Of a stretch of 64,000 bases of DNA, positions 27,621 through 36,678 are shown piece after piece; the first letter of the stretch is position 1, and each line of letters opens with the position of its first letter. Source of the stretch: Devosia yakushimensis (GTDB lineage Bacteria; Pseudomonadota; Alphaproteobacteria; Rhizobiales; Devosiaceae). The notes under the pieces are model-generated. The model did not search any database. It worked only from the letters and a program-made list of their open reading frames with translations, and was not told where the DNA came from. A program made the translations under genes and the position numbers. Location of the stretch: positions 355,419 through 419,418 of the forward strand of contig NZ_BSNG01000003.1 of assembly GCF_030159855.1 (NCBI RefSeq). The letters run 5' to 3'.

Positions 27621-28826
27621 TTATTGAATCTCTAGGTCGGATATCGGTTTACCGATGTGCGCACGATACGTCCGGATAAGCGCCGCCACGTCACGTATAC
27701 TTCCTAACGCTGATACACCAACGAGGCGCCCTTCCGCTGCAGCAGACAAGGTCAAATGCGTTTCGCCCACTTTCTGCACCACGTGATTGGCGCCCATGGC
27801 CGGGATGCCAGCTACCTGAAGGGCCAGGTCGTATTGATTGGTCCAGAACCAAGGTATGGGGTCGTAAACTGCATTTTGCCCGGTCAGGTTGTTGGCGACC
27901 ACGCTCGCTTGTTCTTCGGCATTGCGCCAGTTCTCCAGACGCACAGACGTACCGAACAATTGACTGGTATAGCGGCAAACGTCGCCGCACGCGTAGATGA
28001 ACGGATCGTCGGTCCTCAGCATAGCATCGACTATTATGCCGTTTTCAACGCTTAGGCCCGCGTCCGCGGCAAGGGCCGTACGAGGTGTCGCCCCTACACC
28101 GTAGACGACGATGCCGGCTGGTATGCTTTGGCCGTCGGAAGTAGTGACGCCCTCAACACCGCCGTTTCCTTCAATGGCAACCACGCCGGTATCGAAACGA
28201 AACGTCACACCACGTTTACGATGTGAGTCCACCAACATGCCGCTGACGACTTCGGGGAGGCTTCGTGCCATCGCGCGACTGGCGGTCTCAATGACTGTCA
28301 CATCACACCCGCGTTCGATAGCGGCGGCTGCCACCTCGAGGCCGATAACCCCAGCCCCAATGATCACGATCGGTTTGCCAGGGTGCAACTTGCTCGCAAT
28401 CTTTTCGGCATGGTGCGGCTCCCTTAGGGGCAATACCCCCTCAAGCTCGGCGCCTCGAACCTTCAGTTCATTCGGAGCAGATCCCATAGCAAGCACGAGC
28501 CGATCAAATGAGACATACAAGCCCTTGTCGGTGAGCACTCGCCTCGATTGCCTATCGATTGCTGAGACCGTCTCACCAAGGCGAACCGTGACTTTCTGGT
28601 CATCGTACCACTCTCGCGCAAAGAAGGTGCAGTCGTCCGCTCTCTTCTTACCCAGAAGCACAGCCTTAGAAAGTGGTGGCCGGTCGTAAGGAAGCACCGA
28701 CTCTTCGCCAAAAAGAGTTATCGCGCCGGCCCAGCCATTTTTGCGCAGGGCGGCCGCCACTTTAATACCACTGTGCCCAGCGCCAGCGATGACGATGTCT
28801 AGATTGTCGCCCGCAACGCTACTCAT
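27621..28826 (-). CDS. NAD(P)/FAD-dependent rubredoxin/ferredoxin reductase
   Basis: Flavoprotein of 401 residues of the pyridine nucleotide-disulfide family, ferredoxin reductase branch (as in RubB, ThcD, BphA4). The FAD motif is IVIAGAGHSGIKVAAALRKNGW, the early PYDRPPLSKAVLLGKK segment is typical of this branch, the NAD(P)H motif is IVIIGAGVIGLEVAAAAIERG, and the FAD-binding GDVCRY is in YACGDVCRYTSQLFG. It passes electrons from NAD(P)H to a small iron-sulfur partner, here surely the rubredoxin two genes upstream. The start overlaps the PaiB stop (ATGA). Confidence 0.93.
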   Translation of the reverse strand: MSSVAGDNLDIVIAGAGHSGIKVAAALRKNGWAGAITLFGEESVLPYDRPPLSKAVLLGKKRADDCTFFAREWYDDQKVTVRLGETVSAIDRQSRRVLTDKGLYVSFDRLVLAMGSAPNELKVRGAELEGVLPLREPHHAEKIASKLHPGKPIVIIGAGVIGLEVAAAAIERGCDVTVIETASRAMARSLPEVVSGMLVDSHRKRGVTFRFDTGVVAIEGNGGVEGVTTSDGQSIPAGIVVYGVGATPRTALAADAGLSVENGIIVDAMLRTDDPFIYACGDVCRYTSQLFGTSVRLENWRNAEEQASVVANNLTGQNAVYDPIPWFWTNQYDLALQVAGIPAMGANHVVQKVGETHLTLSAAAEGRLVGVSALGSIRDVAALIRTYRAHIGKPISDLEIQ

Positions 28827-29467
28827 TTCTCTTCTGCTTTTCTCGCTTGCTCAAGCATGGCGTTGCCCACGACATCATCGCCTTGCGTAACCAAAGCGGT
28901 ACCAGCTCCATCCATGTCGCGGATCTCTTTATTTTGGCTGAGCTTGTACTTACCCAGAATCCGGGTGATCGTTACTTCAATGCCGACGATCGCCCTGAGC
29001 ATGATGTCGATGTGCTCCTTAGGGGCATCGGTCATCTTCCAAGGTACCGGCTGGGATGCTTCGTGCTTACGCGTTAGTCTAGCAACATTGCCGCGAACGT
29101 ATCTTTCGTCGTCATGCACCGTCACTCGTCCGTATACGTGTGTAACGAGATAGTTCCAACTCGGTACTTGTTTATGGAACTCGTGCTTACTGGGGTACCA
29201 CTGGGGTGAGATGTAGGCATCAGCCGCCTTGAAGACGACCAAGACCTCGTCTCCGTTAGTCACATCGGACCATACCGAGTTATTTCTCGCGACATGGCAG
29301 TGAAGCGTGCCAAACTCGCCCTGTGTTCTATTAAGCTCGAACGGGATGTGGTTGGCATCCAGGCCGGAGCGACCATTGGTGATAAGAGTTCCAAGCGCTA
29401 CATTCTCGATCAGCGCGTAGAGCTTTTCGACATCTGTCTCTGCAAAATGCGGGGGGACATACATCAT
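28823..29467 (-). CDS. PaiB-family FMN-binding protein
   Basis: Protein of 214 residues of the PaiB family, a split-barrel FMN-binding fold first described as a negative regulator of sporulation and protease genes in Bacillus; relatives may bind flavin or heme. It starts MYVPPHFAETD, with the conserved LGTLITNGRSGLDANHIPFEL and ISPQWYPSKHEFHKQVPSWNY blocks. It is the middle gene of an operon between rubredoxin and rubredoxin reductase, so a redox enzyme using electrons from this chain is more plausible here than a transcription factor. Confidence 0.9.
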   Translation of the reverse strand: MMYVPPHFAETDVEKLYALIENVALGTLITNGRSGLDANHIPFELNRTQGEFGTLHCHVARNNSVWSDVTNGDEVLVVFKAADAYISPQWYPSKHEFHKQVPSWNYLVTHVYGRVTVHDDERYVRGNVARLTRKHEASQPVPWKMTDAPKEHIDIMLRAIVGIEVTITRILGKYKLSQNKEIRDMDGAGTALVTQGDDVVGNAMLEQARKAEEK

Positions 29468-29487
29468 TCAATCCTAGGCTTATTTGC

Positions 29488-29703
29488 TCAAATTTCAGTC
29501 ATCTGGAAATCTGCTTTGGCGGCACCACAGTCAGGACAAATCCAACTGTCTGGTACGTCTTCCCAGCGAGTTCCAGGCGCAATGCCATCGTCCGGCCAGC
29601 CTTCTTGCTCGTGATAAATGAGGCCACAAATCACGCACAACCAGCTCTTGAACGGGATTTCGTCGGGGGATGCTGGGCGGCCTCCGTTTGTTGTCTCACT
29701 CAT
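29488..29703 (-). CDS. Rubredoxin
   Basis: Small electron carrier of 71 residues with one iron bound by four cysteines: C23 and C26 in LCVICGLIY, and C56 and C59 in ICPDCGAAKADF. The intervening WPDDGIAPGTRWEDVPDSW is the canonical rubredoxin middle. An extra 20-residue N-terminal arm precedes the domain. First gene of the rubredoxin, PaiB, reductase operon; the next start is 20 bp downstream. Confidence 0.95.
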   Translation of the reverse strand: MSETTNGGRPASPDEIPFKSWLCVICGLIYHEQEGWPDDGIAPGTRWEDVPDSWICPDCGAAKADFQMTEI

Positions 29704-30216
29704 ACCTGCGCCTTCTATGACTAGTGCTTGACAGCATGCAGGTAAGGCAAATCTGGTCTAGGCGACAGAGCCAGTTTGGAGCGCACTCAACCAACCAGAT
29801 TTGCACATGAATTGGAGACCGCAGGGCATTCACCCTGGAATGGATGAGGAACAACAGTCCGAGCTTGCCGCGCCTCTGGGTTGAGCTAGCACTCTGTGAG
29901 GTTATATGGAGTCCGCAAGCGAGCCTCATCTAGCCGCGAGAGTTCACCCCGTAAAGGCTCGAGCAACTTCCGGCTAAGCAGAACCCAGCAGGGTGGCCCA
30001 TTATAGCAATGGCCACCGTCGGCTATTCGTTTGGCCCAGTGCTCAGAACTCGGAATTCGAGAGCAATCTGGCTCTAGAAAACTGGTTGGTCTGAAAGAAA
30101 GATCAGGGCAAGTGCCTTTCCGAACCACCGTGATAGCTTGGGCATGTCAATTGTGACGCCAATATCACTTCGTAATTCTATGCCGGCTCGCTCGAGCCGC
30201 AACCATCGATACCCAC
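29704..30216. other. Intergenic region, no gene recognised
   Basis: About 510 bp between the divergent rubredoxin and symporter genes. Short frames exist on the minus strand without motifs. It should hold both promoters. Confidence 0.45.
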
Positions 30217-31241
30217 ATGAAGACTCTGGAATACGCAAAGAAATTTGGCATTGACGGTTATCTAGTAGTTTTGCTCGCAACGGTTGGTCTATCTTTTGTT
30301 TTGCCCGCACGAGAGACCTTTGCGGATTTCGTCAAGCAGGCCGCCTATTTTGCCGTCGCACTTCTTTTTTTATATATGGCGCGAAACTGAAAACGGAGGT
30401 CGTTCTCGCCGGCTTTACTAATTGGAGACTTCAACTCGGCATTCCAAGCGTAACGTATATAATATTTCCTTTAATTTGTATATTGCTAGCAAATTTTGCA
30501 GAAATGTTCCTCAGCAAAGAACTGGTTTTGGGACTTCTTTATATCGGCATCCTGCCATCAACTGTACAGTCCTCGATCGCCTTTACCGCCTTGGCGCAGG
30601 GAAATGTTGCCGCCAGTGTCTGCGCGGCGTCTATCTCTAACCTATTGGGCGTCTTCGTCACGCCAATTCTGGCATCATTTATTCTACATACCAACGACGG
30701 CAGTTTTAATTCGGCTGCCGTCGTGAACATTGCTCTTCAGATCGTCACTCCATTTTTGCTGGGACAGGTCGCTAGGCGATGGATAGGGGATTGGATCGGC
30801 CGCCACCGCCTACTTTCCTTGGCGGTTGATCGAGGCTCAATTCTGTTGATTGTTTACACAGCGTTCAGTGCGGGAGTGGTCGCTGGTGTCTGGAACAATC
30901 TTGACTCCACTCAGTTGCTCGTTCTGATAGCCGTTGTATCCCTCGTTCTAGCGATTGCGATGGGTGTCACCATCGCCGTTGGCAGGCTCTCTGGATTCAA
31001 CAGTGAAGATAACAAAAGCATGATCTTCTGCGGGTCAACGAAGAGCTTAGCCTCTGGAGTACCGATTGCGAATATACTATTCGCCGGAGGACCGGTGAGT
31101 TTGATCATTTTACCATTGATGCTGTATCATCAACTACAGATTTTGATTTGCTCCATGCTTGCCCAATCAATGGCCGCGCGTGCACTAGAGAATGGTAGCC
31201 ATCTGCAAGCGCCAAGTGCTCGGCCTGGTCCAGTCGGCTGA
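30217..31241 (+). pseudogene. Bile acid:sodium symporter family transporter, frameshifted
   Basis: Homologue of the SBF-like (BASS/PSEA, YfeH-like) membrane transporter family. The first about 54 codons (MKTLEYAKKFGIDGYLVVLL to ALLFLYMARN) end in a stop, and the rest resumes in another frame at about 30378 with AKLKTEVVLAGFTNWRLQLG and LYIGILPSTVQSSIAFTALA, the diagnostic motifs. Both parts together give a full-length protein. The shift lies in a TATATA run, consistent with a two-base slip. Either the gene is inactivated or this is a sequencing error. A 252-residue C-terminal product could be made from an internal start at 30483 but lacks the first helices. Confidence 0.82.
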
Positions 31242-31437
31242 ACCCTAATTGCTCAAGCCAACAACCTGCGCGTAAGTCCCGTCCTGCCGGTCGATTTTTG
31301 GCGACGAACCAGTTTGCGGGACTCAGGTTTCAGAGCGACACCTGCTACAATTCCCTTGTCTTGGCCGGCTTGCACTTTACCTTGGCGTGTAGAAGATGTG
31401 TCTTCGCCCCCACCCCCCAACCTTCTGATCTGATGAC

Positions 31438-32340
31438 ATGACGTTGCCATTACACGGGCTTTGCGCCTTCCCGATAACCCCGGCCAATGAACATGGGACG
31501 ATCAACGCCGCGGCCTATCGCGCACTCGTTGCCCGGCTGGCTCAGGCAAAAGTGGACAGTATCGGTCTGCTCGGGAGCACCGGGGGCTACATGTATTTCG
31601 AACCCGGCGAACGCAAGCGCGGGCTGGACGTGGCCATGGAGGAAATATCGGGCGCCCTGCCGGCCATAGTCAGCGTCGGCGCCCTGCGAACGGACATTGC
31701 GATCGATCTCGCGCGCCATGCCAGGTCGGCGGGTGCAATTGCAGGATTGCTCGCGCCGGTCTCCTATGCCCCACTGAGCGAGGGCGAAGTTTTCGAGCAT
31801 TACGCGGCAGTTGCCGGCGAGAGCGGCCTGCCCATCATCATCTACGACAATCCGGGCACGACGCATTTCGAAATGAGCCCGGCTTTCATTGATCGGCTGG
31901 CAGCCATCGAAGGCGTGGTCGCCATCAAGAATGCCGCTGGCGAGACCCACGAGGCATTGGCGCAACTGTCCCGCCAGAGGCGAGCCCTGCCCGCCGGCTT
32001 TGCCATCGGCTATAGTGGCGACAAGCGCTCGATCGAGCCGCTCATTGCCGGAGCGGATACGTGGTACAGTGTCATTGGCGGGACACTTCCATCGGTCGGC
32101 CTGGCGATGACCCGCGCAGCGCAAGGCGGCAATGCGGACCAAGCCAGGCGCCTGTCCGGGGAATTGGCCCCGGTCTGGAATCTGTTCAAGAAATATTCGA
32201 GCATGCGCGTGGTCTATGCGATCGCCGAGGCTCTGGGATATGAGACTGGCACTCCACCCAGGCCAATTCTCCCTCTTTCGGAAGCGGCCAAGGAGGAGGT
32301 GGCGTCCGCGTTGCGTGCCCTGGGTGAACTGGCGGCCTGA
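31438..32340 (+). CDS. Dihydrodipicolinate synthase family (DapA/NanA) aldolase
   Basis: Class I lyase of 300 residues with the TIM-barrel DapA fold; members condense or split pyruvate-containing compounds. LLGSTGGYMYF replaces the GTTGE phosphate-type loop of true DapA, so the housekeeping DapA reaction is doubtful. The catalytic tyrosine should be in LPIIIYDNPGTTHF and the Schiff-base lysine in GVVAIKNAAGE (about residue 163). It may act on keto-deoxy sugar acids or hydroxyproline-type intermediates. A fragment of a close paralogue lies at 11742-11897. The neighbours (argO, argP) do not define its pathway. GC content is higher than in the preceding genes. Confidence 0.88.
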   Translation: MTLPLHGLCAFPITPANEHGTINAAAYRALVARLAQAKVDSIGLLGSTGGYMYFEPGERKRGLDVAMEEISGALPAIVSVGALRTDIAIDLARHARSAGAIAGLLAPVSYAPLSEGEVFEHYAAVAGESGLPIIIYDNPGTTHFEMSPAFIDRLAAIEGVVAIKNAAGETHEALAQLSRQRRALPAGFAIGYSGDKRSIEPLIAGADTWYSVIGGTLPSVGLAMTRAAQGGNADQARRLSGELAPVWNLFKKYSSMRVVYAIAEALGYETGTPPRPILPLSEAAKEEVASALRALGELAA

Positions 32341-32448
32341 GACGCCTCACACCTCACGGTTCAAGCAGTCTGGGTGATGCGGCACGCAATGCCAACTGGG
32401 TGACCATCACGCCTTCCGGTATCGGGCCACCATCGTCTTGGTTTGGGT

Positions 32449-33060
32449 TCAGGTACCCACGAGAAGCTTTGCCGCGATGCCCCACATCACCAGGGCGATA
32501 ATGGTTTCAAGAATGCGCCAGGCGACGGGGTTTGCGAACAGGGGGCGCAGTAGCGTGGCGCCATAACCCAGGGCAAAAAAGAAGGCGAAGGACCCGGTCG
32601 TCGCCCCGAGGGCAAACCACAATTCCTGTCCCGGAAACTGCGTGGAAATCGTGCCGAGCAGGACCACGGTGTCGAGATAGACATGGGGGTTCAACCAGGT
32701 AAAGGCGATGCATGCCAGCAGCGTTGCGGCCAACGAAGACGGTTCACCGGCGGCGGCAACGGAAAGGGCATCATTGGTCCGCAAAGCCGCCCAGAGGCTC
32801 CTGGCACCATAGAGAGCCAGGAAGGCCGCGCCCCCAAACCGCATGGCAGGATCGAGCCAGGGCAGCCACGCGGATACTCGGGCAAAGCTGGTGACTCCGA
32901 CCACGATCAAGGCAGCATCCGACAAGGCGCAGGCCAGGCACACGGCCAGCACATGTTCGCCCTTGAGCCCCTGGCGCAGCACAAAGGCATTCTGCGCACC
33001 GATGGCGACTATCAGGCTCAGGCCCATACCGAGCCCGGTGAGAAAGACTGGAAAATTCAT
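32449..33060 (-). CDS. argO: Arginine/lysine exporter, LysE family
   Basis: Inner-membrane amino-acid exporter of 203 residues with five to six helices. The N-terminus MNFPVFLTGLGMGLSLIVAIGAQNAFVLRQGL is diagnostic of ArgO/LysE, and FTWLNPHVYLDTVVLLG is the second family signature. It exports arginine, canavanine or lysine when these build up. The start at 33060 is chosen because the conserved helix begins there. It is divergent from argP with a 95-bp shared promoter region, the standard arrangement in which ArgP activates argO. Confidence 0.93.
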   Translation of the reverse strand: MNFPVFLTGLGMGLSLIVAIGAQNAFVLRQGLKGEHVLAVCLACALSDAALIVVGVTSFARVSAWLPWLDPAMRFGGAAFLALYGARSLWAALRTNDALSVAAAGEPSSLAATLLACIAFTWLNPHVYLDTVVLLGTISTQFPGQELWFALGATTGSFAFFFALGYGATLLRPLFANPVAWRILETIIALVMWGIAAKLLVGT

Positions 33061-33155
33061 AGCTTCGCTTCGCGTCCCGTTTCCTGAATTCGCTATCTGG
33101 TTCAATTGACTTAGGCTAGTTAATCTCACTGATCAGACCTTAGCGGAGCTAAATC

Positions 33156-34052
33156 ATGATCGACTATCCAGCTGCCTTGGCCGTGGCCGCAGTGGTTCGG
33201 ACGGGAAGCTTTGAAAACGCGGCCAAGGCCTTGCATGTCACACCCTCGGCGGTGTCCCAACGCGTCAAGCATTTGGAGGAGCGGCTGGGCGTGGCGCTTA
33301 TCGAGCGCGGAAATCCCTGCATCGCCACCGAAAAGGGAGCGCGACTGTGCAGACACATGGAGCTGGTGGGCGCGCTGGAAAACAGCCTGCTCGACTACCT
33401 GCCGGAATTGGGCGAGCGCGGCACTACGCCTGTCACGCTCGACATCGCCGTCAATTCCGACAGTCTCGGAACCTGGTTCCTCTCGGCGGCGGCCGACTTG
33501 GCACGCTCATCCAATATCCTGCTCAACATAGCAGTTGACGATCAGGATCACACGGTCGACTGGCTCCGACGAGGACGCGTCGTGGCTGCCGTAACGTCCC
33601 GGTCGGAACCGGTTACCGGGTGCAGAGCGACCCCACTCGGTAAGCTGCAGTATCGCGCCACGGCCAGCCCCGCCTTCCTGCGGCACTATCTGCCCAACGG
33701 AGCAAGTGCAGTGGACATGGCCAAGGCGCCGGCGCTCACTTTCAACCAGAAGGATAGCATGCAGCAGGACTGGCTGCAGACCTTCCTGGGCATCACTGAA
33801 ACGGTACCCACCCATTGGTTGCCGTCAACACAGGGCTTTGTTGACGCCTGTCTTCTGGGGCTGGGTTGGTGTCTTAATCCGACCGCTCTGGTCCAGGAGC
33901 ACCTGGCGTCCGGACGCCTGGTCGAGCTTGTTCCCGATGCAACGGTGGACGTTGCTCTTCATTGGCAAGTCAGCAGGATGGCAGCGCACCAGTTTCCTCA
34001 GCTAGATCGGTCGATTGTCTCCGCGGCAAGGGCGACCCTGCTCCGCGACTAG
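33156..34052 (+). CDS. argP: LysR-family regulator ArgP/LysG
   Basis: Regulator of 298 residues. The helix-turn-helix (YPAALAVAAVVRTGSFENAAKALHV then TPSAVSQRVKHLEERLGVALIER) is characteristic of ArgP (IciA/LysG), which senses lysine and arginine and activates the divergent exporter. The effector domain is complete (VTLDIAVNSDSLGTWFLSA), including the family HWLPSTQGFVDACLLGLGWCLNP segment. Confidence 0.93.
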   Translation: MIDYPAALAVAAVVRTGSFENAAKALHVTPSAVSQRVKHLEERLGVALIERGNPCIATEKGARLCRHMELVGALENSLLDYLPELGERGTTPVTLDIAVNSDSLGTWFLSAAADLARSSNILLNIAVDDQDHTVDWLRRGRVVAAVTSRSEPVTGCRATPLGKLQYRATASPAFLRHYLPNGASAVDMAKAPALTFNQKDSMQQDWLQTFLGITETVPTHWLPSTQGFVDACLLGLGWCLNPTALVQEHLASGRLVELVPDATVDVALHWQVSRMAAHQFPQLDRSIVSAARATLLRD

Positions 34053-34146
34053 CAGGCGGGGGCCACCGGGTGAACGAACTGAATCAACATCGACCCTAAG
34101 GTCAGGAGGCGCCTAGCAGTAGTTGCGGTCCTCTATCAAGTGCCGC

Positions 34147-34551
34147 CTATCTCAGTTCCTTCAAGTTTGCCGGCATGAAGTCGATGAAAGTGCGAACCTT
34201 AGCCGAAAGGTACTTTCGGCTTGGATAGTCTGCGTGAAGCGTGTTGCTGAATCCGAATGCGGATGGAAAAACGGTCTCCAAACGGCGGGCCAGAATATCC
34301 TCATGCACCATCCATTTGGGCAGGAACACCAGACCCATACCCCGAAGGGCCGCCAGGTACAGGATGGTCTCGTTGTCGCTCAGCATCACATTGCCGAACG
34401 TGACCTTGTGCTGGCCGTCTGGGCCGTCCAGCAACATGGTTTCGCCGGCATTGATGCGACTGCAGCGCAGCAGCGCGTGGCCGTTGAGTTCGGCGATGCA
34501 ACTCCTGCAACTTGCCGCTGCCATGATATGGATGCGCTGAATGTCGATTCA
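34147..34551 (-). pseudogene. LysR-family regulator, 5'-truncated remnant
   Basis: The C-terminal third of a LysR protein related to the intact regulator encoded directly upstream at 34772-35668. Shared blocks are AELNGHALLR (AELSGHALLR in the intact copy), LAALRGMGLVFLP (GLVYLP), and YPSRKYLSAKVRTFIDF (identical). Similarity starts near the codon for IDI at 34551 after an in-frame stop, and the helix-turn-helix is missing, so it cannot bind DNA. The two copies differ enough to suggest an old tandem duplication followed by deletion of the 5' part of one. Confidence 0.85.
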
Positions 34552-34771
34552 GCCTAGCGGGTTCACGCCATTCTTGGACCGACATGTCGAACGATCTCAC
34601 AGGGTGCAACGCCCCTGCTGCCGCGATTGTCCCGGCTCGACTTTGGTCACACCGACGAAAGCATCCTCGACCGCCTCGAAGCGCGTCGCTGCTGACCTGC
34701 ATCATGGCGCTGCCGTCTTTCCTCCTCGCGCAAGAAGCGCGAGATGTAATCGCATATCCTAGTATCTCCTG

Positions 34772-35668
34772 CTAGAAAAGTTCAGGCGAACGCTCGGTCA
34801 GAAAATCAATGAAAGTGCGAACTTTCGCAGAAAGATATTTTCGGCTGGGGTAGACGGCATGGAGCGTGTTCGTCAGGCCAATGGTTCCCGGGAGCACTAC
34901 CTCCAGACGGCCTCCCTTCAAGTCCTCCTCGGCTAATTTTGTGGGCAAGTAGACCAACCCCATACCACGCAAGGCGGCCAAGTGAAGCATCGTCTCATTG
35001 CCGCTCAGAAGGACATTGCGAAACGCAACTTTCCCGCCTTCCTTGTGACCATTGAGCAGAACGCCGTCACTGACATTCATGCCATTAAAGCGAAGGAGTG
35101 CGTGACCGCTCAACTCAGCAATCGTCTGGGGACGCCCGGAACGGTCCAGGTAGTCGGGCGCCGCCATCAAGAAAAGATCGATGTCGACCAAGGGACGGGC
35201 GATCAACCCAGGGTCGAGTCGACTGGATGACATTGCGCGTAGGGCCAGGTCAAACCCGTCGTCCACCAAGTTTATCACCCGGCTGCTTAGGTCAAGGTCT
35301 AGGCTCACATCCGGATAGCGCTGAATATAGTCCCTCAGAACAGCCGCGAATCCCGAGGTTGCCATCCATACCGGCGCGCTGATCTTGAGAGTTCCGCGCG
35401 GTGAAACGGTAACGTTGCCAATCGCGGCCTCCAACTCCTCCAAACTTTCAAGCATTTGCTTGGCGTGATTGAAGTAGAGGATGCCGGGCTCCGTCAGGCT
35501 GACGGTACGGCTGGTCCGGTTCAAGAGCCTGCTTCCGAGGCGGCGCTCGAGATGTGTAACGTGTTTGCTCACCATTGCAGTCGAGATGCCGAGCCGGTTG
35601 GCGGCAGCGGTGAAGCTTTTGAATTCGGCGACAGCGCAGAACACTTTGAGGCCTGTCAACGTATCCAT
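34772..35668 (-). CDS. LysR-family transcriptional regulator
   Basis: Regulator of 298 residues from the large DmlR/AaeR-like branch. The helix-turn-helix reads LTGLKVFCAVAEFKSFTAAANRLGI and STAMVSKHVTHLERRLGSRLLNRT. The effector domain ends with YPSRKYLSAKVRTFIDFL, usual for this branch. It is divergent from the LigB-type dioxygenase and SnoaL genes, about 160 bp apart, and is their likely regulator. Confidence 0.92.
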   Translation of the reverse strand: MDTLTGLKVFCAVAEFKSFTAAANRLGISTAMVSKHVTHLERRLGSRLLNRTSRTVSLTEPGILYFNHAKQMLESLEELEAAIGNVTVSPRGTLKISAPVWMATSGFAAVLRDYIQRYPDVSLDLDLSSRVINLVDDGFDLALRAMSSSRLDPGLIARPLVDIDLFLMAAPDYLDRSGRPQTIAELSGHALLRFNGMNVSDGVLLNGHKEGGKVAFRNVLLSGNETMLHLAALRGMGLVYLPTKLAEEDLKGGRLEVVLPGTIGLTNTLHAVYPSRKYLSAKVRTFIDFLTERSPELF

Positions 35669-35828
35669 AGATCATTAACTCAGGAGAAACGGTTCATCAA
35701 TGTGGGCCACATTGATCGACCGAACAGGAAACGTCAAATACCCCACATCGTCAGACGCTGCCTGAGGGCACGGTTCCCGCAGCGGCGCAAACGCCCAAAC
35801 TGAACCTAAGAGCAATGAGGACAATGCG

Positions 35829-36662
35829 GTGCCAGACCCTCGACTGCCAACGTATTTCATCAGCCATGGTGGCGGTCCCTGGCCATACATGACGGGTGAG
35901 TTCCGCCGAAACTTCGACCAACTCGAACGCTCGCTCCTCGATATGCGTGTGGAACTTGGCGATAAGCCGAAGGCAGTTTTGGTTGTTTCCGGCCATTGGG
36001 AGGAGAGGGGCTTTGCCATCTCTTCCGGTGAGAAGCCGGGCATGGTCTACGACTATTATGGCTTTCCCGAAGAATTTTATCGCATCGTCTATGCTGCCCC
36101 TGGATCGCCGTCGCTAGCCAGACGGGTGAAGGACTTGCTCGGCGGCGCCGGTATTGCTGCCGCGCTCGACCCAACACGCGGCTACGATCACGGCACCTTC
36201 AGTATCCTCAAGCCGCTCTATCCCGACGAAGACATTCCCGTAGTCCAGCTCTCGCTGGACGCCGGCTATGACGCCGCGTTGCATCTTGCGGTCGGTCGAG
36301 CGTTGGCGCCGCTGCGCGACGAGGGCATCCTCATTGTCGGTAGCGGACTGAGCTATCACAATCTGTCGCAAATGCGCGGCGCCGCCGGCAATGAGCCATC
36401 AAGGCGCTTCGATGCATGGCTGCAGGAAACCCTGGTAAACACACGCGACAAGACCCGCAGCCACAGGCTGATCGAATGGGAAAAGGCGCCCGCCGCCCGT
36501 GTGGCGCATCCGCGGGAAGATCACTTGATACCGCTCATGGTCGTTGTCGGTGCCGCTGAGGGTGAAGCGGCAGCTACCACCTTCCACCAGAAAGACTTCA
36601 TGGGTGGACTCACTGCATCGAGCTTCCGTTTCGGCGGGCTCCCCACAATCACCGATCGGTAG
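35829..36662 (+). CDS. LigB-type extradiol dioxygenase (DODA/YgiD family)
   Basis: Non-heme iron or zinc enzyme of 277 residues in the class III extradiol dioxygenase family that includes 4,5-DOPA dioxygenase. Metal ligands are visible: H14 in YFISHGGGPW, the histidine of VVSGHWEERGF, and the histidine of YDHGTFSILKPLYP, with a second-sphere histidine in LSYHNLSQMRG. The start is GTG at 35829. Substrate is unknown; catechol-like compounds are expected. It is followed 16 bp later by a SnoaL-like gene, forming a unit controlled probably by the divergent LysR. Confidence 0.9.
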   Translation: MPDPRLPTYFISHGGGPWPYMTGEFRRNFDQLERSLLDMRVELGDKPKAVLVVSGHWEERGFAISSGEKPGMVYDYYGFPEEFYRIVYAAPGSPSLARRVKDLLGGAGIAAALDPTRGYDHGTFSILKPLYPDEDIPVVQLSLDAGYDAALHLAVGRALAPLRDEGILIVGSGLSYHNLSQMRGAAGNEPSRRFDAWLQETLVNTRDKTRSHRLIEWEKAPAARVAHPREDHLIPLMVVVGAAEGEAAATTFHQKDFMGGLTASSFRFGGLPTITDR

Positions 36663-36678
36663 CGAAAGGAACCAAGAC

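Noticed and set aside
34301..34705. Arginine-rich minus-strand frame over the LysR remnant
   Set aside because: Out of frame with the LysR similarity and without motifs.
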